In this document: positions 58,011-64,000 of the stretch, piece by piece
Layout of the letters: every line of letters begins with the position of its first letter
Numbering within the stretch: position 1 is the stretch's first letter
Assembly (NCBI RefSeq): GCF_019800005.1
Contig: NZ_JABGCL010000012.1
Location: 1 to 64,000 of the forward strand
DNA: 64,000 bases
Direction of reading: 5' to 3'
Source of the DNA: Geminicoccus harenae
GTDB lineage: Bacteria; Pseudomonadota; Alphaproteobacteria; Geminicoccales; Geminicoccaceae
Notes under the pieces: model-generated
Databases searched by the model: none
What the model saw: the letters and a program-made list of their open reading frames with translations, nothing else
What the model was told of the DNA's origin: nothing
Made by a program: the position numbers and the translations under genes

Positions 58011-58367
58011 ATGCGGCGTGGCGGCTTTCTCGCGCTGGGCTACCTCATGGTCGGGCTGGGCTTCGTTGGGATCTTTCTGCCGGTCCTGCCGACCACCCCG
58101 TTCCTGATCCTGGCGGCCGGCTGCTTTGCCCGCTCCTCGCCCAGGCTGGAGACGTGGCTCCTCCAGCACCCGCGGTTCGGGCCGCTCCTGCGGCAGTGGC
58201 GCGAGCGCGGCGCCATTCCCAGGCGGGCCAAGCTCATGGCCTGCCTGGGCATGACGGCAGGCTTCGCCGTCTTCTGGTTCGCCAGCCGTCCCGGCCTGCC
58301 GGTGGCGGGCCTGGTCGCACTGCTGATGCTGACCGGGGCAGCCTACGTGCTGACCCGCCCGAGCTGA
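58011..58367 (+). CDS. YbaN (DUF454) family membrane protein
   Basis: A 118-residue inner-membrane protein, three to four helices. [20 protein letters not shown] and [20 protein letters not shown] are the family signature, followed by [20 protein letters not shown] and IPRRAKLMA. Function unknown. It lies 69 bp after ribH2 and is convergent with the FAD oxidoreductase gene. Confidence 0.87.
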   Translation: MRRGGFLALGYLMVGLGFVGIFLPVLPTTPFLILAAGCFARSSPRLETWLLQHPRFGPLLRQWRERGAIPRRAKLMACLGMTAGFAVFWFASRPGLPVAGLVALLMLTGAAYVLTRPS

Positions 58368-58380
58368 GCGGGCCGGCGTT

Positions 58381-59481
58381 TCAGGGCCGGAAGGGTGTGA
58401 TCAGCGGCGAGGGCGGCTCGCCCAGCACCTGGTCGGCCAGGAGCCGCGACGAGCCGGGACCGAGCGTCAGGCCGCTCGGTCCCAAACCGTTGCCGACGAA
58501 CAGGCCGCCGATACCGGGCAGCGCGCCCAGCAACGGGTTGCCCGTCAGGCTCATCGGCCGAAAGCCGATCCGGGTCTCGAGCAGGGTGGCGCTGGCCAGG
58601 CCCGGCGCCACGCGCAGCGCCTGGCCCAGCACCTCGTGCAGGCCGCCGGCGGTCACCCGGTGGTCGAAGCCGGAGCCGGTTTCGCGGGTGGCACCCGCCA
58701 CCACCCGGGAATCGTCGAAGGCCAGGAGATAGTGGTCGGTCTCGGCCGGTAGCAGCACCGGCCAGGCGGAGGTGTCCACGCCCGGCAGGCGCAGATGCAC
58801 GATCTGGCCGCGCTGGGGTGCCACCGGAAGGTCCACGCCGAAGGGCGCCAGCAGCCGGGAGGCCCAGGCACCCGCGCAGATCACCACCGCATCCGCCTCG
58901 ATCCGCTCGCCATCGGCGATGATCCCGACCGCCCGGCCACCTTCCACCAGGAGTTCCGCATGGCCGCGCCGCCAGCGGGCGCCGTGCCGGATCGAGGCGC
59001 GTTCCAGGGCAGAAGCCAGAAGCCGCCCGTCCAGCCGGGCAGCGCCGCTCACGTGCAGTGCCGAGAGCTGCCGGTCGACCGGCGGGAACAGTTCCTGCAC
59101 CGTGGCCGGCGCCAGCCGCTCGACGGTGTCGATCTCGGGCGCGGTCTCGGCGCGGCGACGCACCAGCGCCTCGGCCCGATCCAGCACCGCCGGATCCGCC
59201 GACAGCAGCAGGGCGCCGACCTTGCGGTAGCCGAGCTCGGTTTCGCCGTCCTCGGCAAGGGCCGGGACGAGCTCGGCGTAATAGGCGGCCGAGGCGCGTG
59301 CCAGCGCGTAATAGGCCGGATCGTGGTCCCTGCGGATCCACGGGCAGATGATGCCGGCACCGGCCGAGGTCGCTCGGCCGGGATCGGCACGCTCCACCAC
59401 GACGACGTCCGCACCCTTGCGGGCCAGGTGGTAGGCGGTGCCGGCACCCATGATGCCGCCGCCCACGACCGCGATCTTCAT
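58381..59481 (-). CDS. FAD-dependent amino-acid oxidoreductase (DadA/ThiO-like)
   Basis: A 366-residue DAO-family flavoenzyme. KIAVVGGGIMGAGTAYHLAR is the FAD loop, RATSAGAGIICPWIRRD follows, AVVICAGAWASRLLAPFGVD is the GD-like mid motif, PVAPQRGQIVHL and TRIGFRPMSLTGNPLLGALP then GLFVGNGLGPSGLTLGP close the site. It oxidises D-amino acids, glycine or sarcosine. No thi genes nearby, so DadA-type catabolism is more likely than thiamine synthesis. ATG at 59481. Confidence 0.87.
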   Translation of the reverse strand: MKIAVVGGGIMGAGTAYHLARKGADVVVVERADPGRATSAGAGIICPWIRRDHDPAYYALARASAAYYAELVPALAEDGETELGYRKVGALLLSADPAVLDRAEALVRRRAETAPEIDTVERLAPATVQELFPPVDRQLSALHVSGAARLDGRLLASALERASIRHGARWRRGHAELLVEGGRAVGIIADGERIEADAVVICAGAWASRLLAPFGVDLPVAPQRGQIVHLRLPGVDTSAWPVLLPAETDHYLLAFDDSRVVAGATRETGSGFDHRVTAGGLHEVLGQALRVAPGLASATLLETRIGFRPMSLTGNPLLGALPGIGGLFVGNGLGPSGLTLGPGSSRLLADQVLGEPPSPLITPFRP

Positions 59482-59631
59482 GCTGACAACTCCCGTCCGC
59501 GCCCGTCACGGCCGTGCCGTGCCTCGATCCTCCGGCAGCGGACCTGCTGCACCATAATGGGGTAGTGCCCGCGCGTCGCCGCGCCATGCGGGCGCGGAAC
59601 ATTGTCGCGCAGGCCAGCCTTACCGGCTAGA

Positions 59632-59648
59632 TTGGCAGGATAGTTGGC
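59632..59648 (+). promoter_or_regulatory. Possible sigma-54 promoter upstream of the kinase-regulator pair
   Basis: TTGGCAGGATAGTTGGC has GG at -24 and TTGG at -12 with the right 10-bp spacing, but the -12 GC dinucleotide is GG. It precedes the ATG of the kinase by 40 bp. It is only suggestive, prompted by the sigma-54-type activator encoded next. Confidence 0.25.
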
Positions 59649-59687
59649 GCGGAAACGCGTCGCCATTTTAAGTATTGTCGAGAGTTC

Positions 59688-61064
59688 ATGATGTCCTCGG
59701 CAGCGGTCGGCGCAGGCAACAAGGCGCCCACGTTCAACCTCGTGCGCTGGTTCGGCCTGGTCAGCGCCTGCGCGATCATCGTGCTGGCCGGCATCGCCGC
59801 CTGGTCGATGCAACGGTTCATGACGGAGAACATCCTGGCCCGCGACGCCGAGACCATGATGCTGTTCATCAACAGCATCGTGCAGGACGAGCAGGCCGAG
59901 GGCTACTTCCTGGGCGAGGCACCGGCCAGGGGCGACCGCCATGTCGGGGATTTCTATGCCCATCTGGGCAACATGCCGGGCGTGCTGCGGGCCAATGCCT
60001 ATAATCTCGGCCGGCAGGTCATCTGGTCGACCGACCCCAGCCTGGTCGGCCGTGTGGAGACCCACAATGTCGAGCTGGAGCGGGCGCTGGGCGGCCGGCC
60101 GGTAGTCGAGAGCGGCTATGCCGGGTCGCACGACAAGCCGGAGCATGCCGGCCTCGCGGAAAGCGGCACGTTCTTCGTCGAGAACTATCTGCCGATCTGG
60201 TCGCGCTCCGGCGGGCCCAGGGTGATCGGGGTGGTCGAGGTGTACCGCACGCCGGAAGCCCTGGCCCATGCGATCCATCGCGGGCGGCAAATGGTGATCG
60301 CGGGCGCGGTCGGCGCCGGCCTCGTGCTCTACTGCGCCCTGTTCTGGCTGATCGCCCGCGCGGCACGGCTGATCGAGGCCCAGCAGCGCGAGCTCATCGC
60401 GACCCGTACGCTGGCCGCATCCGGCGAGGTCGCGTCTGCCGTGGCCCATGGCCTGCGCAACCCGCTGGCGGCGATCCGTTCGGCCGCGGAACTCTCGCTG
60501 GACGGAGATCCGGCCGAGCAGCAGCGGCTCCTGCGCGAGATCATCGCGGATACCGACCGGCTGGAAGAATGGGTGCGTGAATATCTGCACTATGCCCGGG
60601 CCGAGGCGGTCGAGCCGGAGCCGCTGCCCCTGGGACCGGCGCTGGAGCGCTGCCTGGCGCAGATCGCCGCCCAGTGCCGCCAGCGCGGCATCGAGGTGGA
60701 TGTGCGCCTGGCGCCCGACCTGCCGCCCTGCCTGGCCGAGCCTTTGCTGCTCGGCCAGGCAGTCTCGAGCCTCCTGACCAATGCGGTGGAGGCGATGCCG
60801 GATGGCGGCAGGCTCAGTGTGGAGGCACGGCTCAAGGGCGAGATCCACATCCTCGTGCGCGTCATGGACACCGGCCCTGGGATGAGCAGCACGGAACTGC
60901 AGAGCGCGTTCCTGCCCTATTACAGCCGCAAGCCCGGCGGGCTCGGCCTGGGGCTGCCGCTCGCCCGGCAGATCGCCCAGCGCCTAGGCGGCAGCCTGGA
61001 TCTCATGAGCCTGCCCGGACAGGGCACCGAGGCGCGTCTCTTGCTGCTGGGAGCCGGTTCGTGA
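59688..61064 (+). CDS. Membrane sensor histidine kinase (NtrB/ZraS-like)
   Basis: A 458-residue kinase. Helix 1 at 22-40, periplasmic sensor 41-200, helix 2 at 201-224. DHp with His254 (ASAVAHGLRNPLAAIRSAAE) and an HATPase with LLTNAVEAMPDGGRL, VMDTGPGM and GGLGLGLPLARQIAQRLGG. The HxLRNPL form is typical of partners of sigma-54 regulators. The periplasmic signal is unknown. The stop overlaps the regulator's GTG start (GTGA at 61061-61064). Confidence 0.9.
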   Translation: MMSSAAVGAGNKAPTFNLVRWFGLVSACAIIVLAGIAAWSMQRFMTENILARDAETMMLFINSIVQDEQAEGYFLGEAPARGDRHVGDFYAHLGNMPGVLRANAYNLGRQVIWSTDPSLVGRVETHNVELERALGGRPVVESGYAGSHDKPEHAGLAESGTFFVENYLPIWSRSGGPRVIGVVEVYRTPEALAHAIHRGRQMVIAGAVGAGLVLYCALFWLIARAARLIEAQQRELIATRTLAASGEVASAVAHGLRNPLAAIRSAAELSLDGDPAEQQRLLREIIADTDRLEEWVREYLHYARAEAVEPEPLPLGPALERCLAQIAAQCRQRGIEVDVRLAPDLPPCLAEPLLLGQAVSSLLTNAVEAMPDGGRLSVEARLKGEIHILVRVMDTGPGMSSTELQSAFLPYYSRKPGGLGLGLPLARQIAQRLGGSLDLMSLPGQGTEARLLLLGAGS

Positions 61065-62473
61065 ACGGTGCCGCCATCCTGATCATCGACGACGAGGAGC
61101 GCCTCGCCCGCAACATGGCGAGCTATCTCGAGCGCGAGGGCCATGCCGTGCGCGTGGCGCTCAGCGCCGAGCAGGGGCTGGCGGAGGTCGCCGATTTCAG
61201 GCCCGACCTCGTGCTGCTCGACCTGCGGCTGCCGGGCATGGACGGGATGGAGGCGCTTCGGCGCTTTCGCGAGCTGGATCCGGACCTGCGCGTCGTGATG
61301 ATGACGGCGCACGGCAACGTCCAGAACGCCGTCGATGCGCTGAAGGCGGGCGCCTACGACTATGTCACCAAGCCCTTGATCCTGCGCGACCTGAAGCGGC
61401 TGGTGGACAAGATTTCCACCGACGATCGGATCGCCAGCACGCTCAGCTATTACCAGCATCGCGATGCGCGCGGCAGCGGCCTGGACCGGATCGTCGGCGC
61501 CTCGCCGGCGGTGCTGCGGCTCAAGGACGAGATCTCCCGGCTGGCCCACGGCGAGCGGCAGATGGCGGGCGGCCTGCCGCCGCCGCCGGTGCTGGTGGTC
61601 GGCGAGACCGGCACCGGCAAGGAGCTGATCGCCCGGGCGATCCATTTCGAGGGGCCGCGTGCCGCCGCACCCTTCATCGAGATCAACTGCGCGGCCCTGC
61701 CGGCCGCATTGATCGAGGACGAGCTGTTCGGCCACGAGCGCGGGGCCTTCACCGATGCCAAGGAGCGCAAGCTGGGCCTGGTGGAGGCGGCCGATGGCGG
61801 CACGCTGTTCCTGGACGAGATCGGCGACATGGACCTGTCGCTCCAGGCCAAGGTGCTGCGCTTGCTCGAGGACCGCCGCGTGCGGCGGCTGGGGGCGGTG
61901 CGCGACCGAGCGATCGACGTCCGGATCGTGGCGGCGACCAACCAGCCCCTGGAGGAACTGGTGCGTGCCGGCCGCTTCCGCACCGACCTGTATTTCCGCC
62001 TGCGGATCGTGGCGCTGAGCGTGCCCAGCCTGCGCGAACGCGGCAGCGACGTGCAACTCCTCGCCCGCCATTTCCTGGACCAGGCCAAGGCGCGCTACCG
62101 CCGGCCAGAGCTGCATCTGAGCCCGCGGGCGGAGCAGGCACTGGGCAGCCACCACTGGCCGGGCAATGTCCGCGAGCTGCGCAACGTGATGGAGCACGCG
62201 GCCCTGCTGGCGCCGGGTCCCGAGATCGGCCCGGAATCGCTGATCCTCTCCTCGCTCGGCAAGGAGGACGCCCGGGCCACGCCGGCCGCCGCGGACGGGT
62301 CGATCGGCCTGCCCGAGGCCGGCATCGACCTGGAGGCCATGGAGCGCAGCTTCATGCAGCAGGCGCTGGAGCGCACCAACTGGAACGTGACCGCGGCGGC
62401 CAAGCTGCTGGGGCTCGGCCGCGACGCCCTGCGCTACCGGGTGGAGAAGCTGGCGCTCACCAAGCCCGGCTGA
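61061..62473 (+). CDS. Sigma-54-type response regulator (NtrC family)
   Basis: A 470-residue activator. REC 1-120 with Asp54 (LVLLDLRLPGMDGM) and Lys104 (YVTKPL). AAA+ domain about 140-385: VVGETGTGKELIARAIHFEG (Walker A), GGTLFLDEIGDM (Walker B), RTDLYFRLRIVALSVPSLRE. The sigma-54 contact loop is GAFTDA (228-233) rather than GAFTGA. A Fis-type HTH ends the protein (NWNVTAAAKLLGLGRDALRY). It forms a phosphorelay with the kinase encoded just upstream. Targets are unknown. Confidence 0.92.
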   Translation: MNGAAILIIDDEERLARNMASYLEREGHAVRVALSAEQGLAEVADFRPDLVLLDLRLPGMDGMEALRRFRELDPDLRVVMMTAHGNVQNAVDALKAGAYDYVTKPLILRDLKRLVDKISTDDRIASTLSYYQHRDARGSGLDRIVGASPAVLRLKDEISRLAHGERQMAGGLPPPPVLVVGETGTGKELIARAIHFEGPRAAAPFIEINCAALPAALIEDELFGHERGAFTDAKERKLGLVEAADGGTLFLDEIGDMDLSLQAKVLRLLEDRRVRRLGAVRDRAIDVRIVAATNQPLEELVRAGRFRTDLYFRLRIVALSVPSLRERGSDVQLLARHFLDQAKARYRRPELHLSPRAEQALGSHHWPGNVRELRNVMEHAALLAPGPEIGPESLILSSLGKEDARATPAAADGSIGLPEAGIDLEAMERSFMQQALERTNWNVTAAAKLLGLGRDALRYRVEKLALTKPG

Positions 62474-62650
62474 TCCGGCAGGGCGGCGGGCCGCCGGTGG
62501 GTGAGACCACCCGCCGGATTGGGGCATATCACCCACACGGCTCCGCTCCGACGACGGCAGGTTCCGGTAAATCCTTGAGCAGGCTGACTGTTTTCCGGTG
62601 GCACACCGATTGCTGCCGGGCATCCACGAAGCCTTCAGGGAAACGCCTCG

Positions 62651-63031
62651 ATGCATGTCTATGCTGGCCCGGGCAGGGCGACTGCCTCCTACTCCCGGAT
62701 CCGCCCGTCGCCAGCGCCCTCCACCGTGGCGCGACCGGTCCTGGCACGAAGCGGCAGAACTGTCGCCACGGCGCATGGCGGGCTGCTGATCACCTTCGAG
62801 GGCGGGGCAGGCATCACCGTGTCGATCAGCCCGCGCAAGGTCGTCTTCACCTGCCATGTCCCGCTGCGGGCACGCCAGAAGCTGAGCGGCTACGTCCTGA
62901 TGCCACGCACGCCGGAGCGGCCCAGTACCGCCGGCGGCTACCTGGCGAAGGTGACCCGGGTCAGGCCGGTGGCGGGCACCAACGTGTTCGAGGTCACGGC
63001 GCGCTTCCTGTGGCCCAGGGCCGACGCCTGA
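62651..63031 (+). CDS. Small PilZ-like protein of unknown function
   Basis: A 126-residue protein. Residues 42-123 are beta-rich, and the pattern GGLLITFEGGAGITVSISPR, KVVFTCHVPLRARQKLSGYV, then YLAKVTRVRPVAGTNVFEVT follows the strand order of PilZ domains. The cyclic di-GMP motifs RxxxR and DxSxxG are not seen (the second reads VSISPRKVVF), so it is at best a degenerate PilZ. The N-terminal 40 residues are basic and low-complexity. AGGGAAA precedes the ATG. It stands alone between the response regulator and the convergent gamma-glutamyltransferase. Confidence 0.5.
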   Translation: MHVYAGPGRATASYSRIRPSPAPSTVARPVLARSGRTVATAHGGLLITFEGGAGITVSISPRKVVFTCHVPLRARQKLSGYVLMPRTPERPSTAGGYLAKVTRVRPVAGTNVFEVTARFLWPRADA

Positions 63032-63070
63032 GCGGGTGCTGCCGCATGCCGGCCCTGCCCGGCCGCCGTC

Positions 63071-64000
63071 TCACTCGCCGGCGGCCGCACCCTCGCGGCG
63101 CGGGTCGACGCCGCTCTCCAGCCCGGTGGGGCTAAGCCGGATCGCGTGCAGGCCGCTGTTCAGCGGCTTGACCTGGACCTCCTGGCCGCGTGCCCGCAGC
63201 GCCGCCTCGAAATCCGCCGCCTCGGTATCGGCCTCCAGCTCGACCGGGCCGTTGCGGCTGAGCACATGGCCCATCGCCACCGCCGCCTGCGGATCCATGC
63301 CCCAGTCCAGGATCGCGACCAGGGCCTGGGCGACATAGCCGATGATCTGGCTGCCGCCGGGTGAGCCGATCAGCAGGACCGGGGCGCCGGCCCGGTCGAA
63401 CACGATGGTGGGCGCCATCGAGCTGCGTGGCCGCTTGCCCGGCTCCAGCCGGTTGGCGACCGGCCGGCCATTCTCCTCGGGCGCAAAGGCGAAGTCGGTC
63501 AGCTCGTTGTTGAGCAGGAAGCCGCCCGCCATCAGCCGGCTGCCGAAGCCGCTCTCGATCGTGGTCGTCATCGACACGGCGTTGCCGGCGGCGTCGACCA
63601 CCACGAGCTGCGAGGTGCCGGGCAGCTTGTCGCTCTCGTCGGGTGCCAGGAGCGTAGCCTCGCGCCAGGGCGGGTTGCCGGCCTCGGCCTTGGCGATCGA
63701 GCGGTCCAGCGCGATCCCTTGCGCGCGGGCGGTCAGATAGGCCTGGTCGAGCAGGCCGCGCACGGGAACCTGGATGAAGTCGCTGTCGGCGAGGTAGAGG
63801 TTGCGGTCGGCGAAGGCGAGCTTGGAGGCTTCCACCAGCACCTGCATGCCATCTGCGGTCGGCCCCAGCCCGGCCATGTCGAAATGCTCGAGCAGGCCCA
63901 GGATCTGCAGCACGGCAATGCCGCCGGAACTGGGCGGGCCCATGCCGCACACCCGGTACACGCGGTAGGGCCGGCAGACCGGGTCGCGCAGGACCACCCG
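63071..64000 (-). CDS. ggt: Gamma-glutamyltransferase, C-terminal part (cut by window end)
   Basis: About 310 C-terminal residues of a GGT, a periplasmic Ntn hydrolase that cleaves gamma-glutamyl bonds of glutathione. GMGPPSSGGIAVLQILGLLE, ASKLAFADRNLYLADSDFIQ, and the start of the small subunit GTSQLVVVDAAGNAVSMTTT are seen. The nucleophile Thr would be in GTSQ, where most GGTs have HTSH or HTTH. SGFGSRLMAGGFLLNNELTD, KRPRSSMAPTIVF and LIGSPGGSQIIGYVAQAL match the glutamate and oxyanion sites. The frame is open past 64000, so the start lies outside the window. Confidence 0.92.
   Translation of the reverse strand, partial: RVVLRDPVCRPYRVYRVCGMGPPSSGGIAVLQILGLLEHFDMAGLGPTADGMQVLVEASKLAFADRNLYLADSDFIQVPVRGLLDQAYLTARAQGIALDRSIAKAEAGNPPWREATLLAPDESDKLPGTSQLVVVDAAGNAVSMTTTIESGFGSRLMAGGFLLNNELTDFAFAPEENGRPVANRLEPGKRPRSSMAPTIVFDRAGAPVLLIGSPGGSQIIGYVAQALVAILDWGMDPQAAVAMGHVLSRNGPVELEADTEAADFEAALRARGQEVQVKPLNSGLHAIRLSPTGLESGVDPRREGAAAGE

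Overview
This is 64 kb of GC-rich (about 70%) bacterial chromosome with dense, short-spaced genes, many ATGA/GTGA overlaps and frequent GTG starts. The gene families point to an alphaproteobacterium: a Brucella-type RibH2 behind an FMN riboswitch, a Zur-like operator at a znuABC set, the rph-rdgB-hemW gene order, CueR, IolD/IolE and type-I-secretion RTX proteins. A deep Rhodospirillales or Geminicoccales relative is my guess; there is no rRNA or marker to prove it.

Layout. 1-0.8 kb: end of an IS5-family element beside a broken acyltransferase gene. 1.1-8.4 kb: metabolic genes (transglutaminase-like protein, 2-hydroxy-acid oxidase plus RraA-like aldolase, AEC transporter, galE, double-ATPase peptide ABC protein, cueR). 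8.4-13.4 kb: an OmpA-domain outer-membrane protein with unusual domain order, a hydratase, rph-rdgB and a HemW-like protein without the radical-SAM cysteines, then tRNA-Ala(TGC). 13.6-20.2 kb: DUF883 protein, pabC, folK and terC interleaved with two RTX proteins and a secreted seven-bladed PLL-like propeller, with several inverted repeats around their starts.

20.2-24.8 kb: an inositol-catabolism operon, iolD ... iolE, with a two-gene cassette between them: an ImmA/IrrE-type HExxH peptidase and a divergent class III nucleotide-cyclase homologue, joined by overlapping stop/start codons to each other and to iolE. This is the best candidate for an undescribed system in the window. 24.8-27.9 kb: a visibly less GC-rich patch (OsmC, old yellow enzyme, LysR) bordered by an IS relic, probably acquired. 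27.9-34.7 kb: SDRs, DedA, PAP2, 2-hydroxyacid dehydrogenase, and a FecR + CHASE2-adenylate cyclase pair.

34.8-38.7 kb: YihY protein and a Zur-type zinc uptake operon (small membrane ORF, znuC, znuB, znuA). 38.7-46.6 kb: APP1-type phosphatase, DUF3616 protein, treZ, GH13 alpha-glucosidase, mannitol/fructuronate dehydrogenase, ABM monooxygenase. 46.7-51.5 kb: hybrid histidine kinase and REC-GGDEF-EAL regulator. 51.7-59.5 kb: NUDIX, two XRE regulators, penicillin acylase, HAD hydrolase, VanX-like dipeptidase, FMN riboswitch-ribH2, YbaN, FAD oxidoreductase. 59.7-64 kb: kinase plus sigma-54-type response regulator, a PilZ-like small protein, and a gamma-glutamyltransferase cut by the window end.
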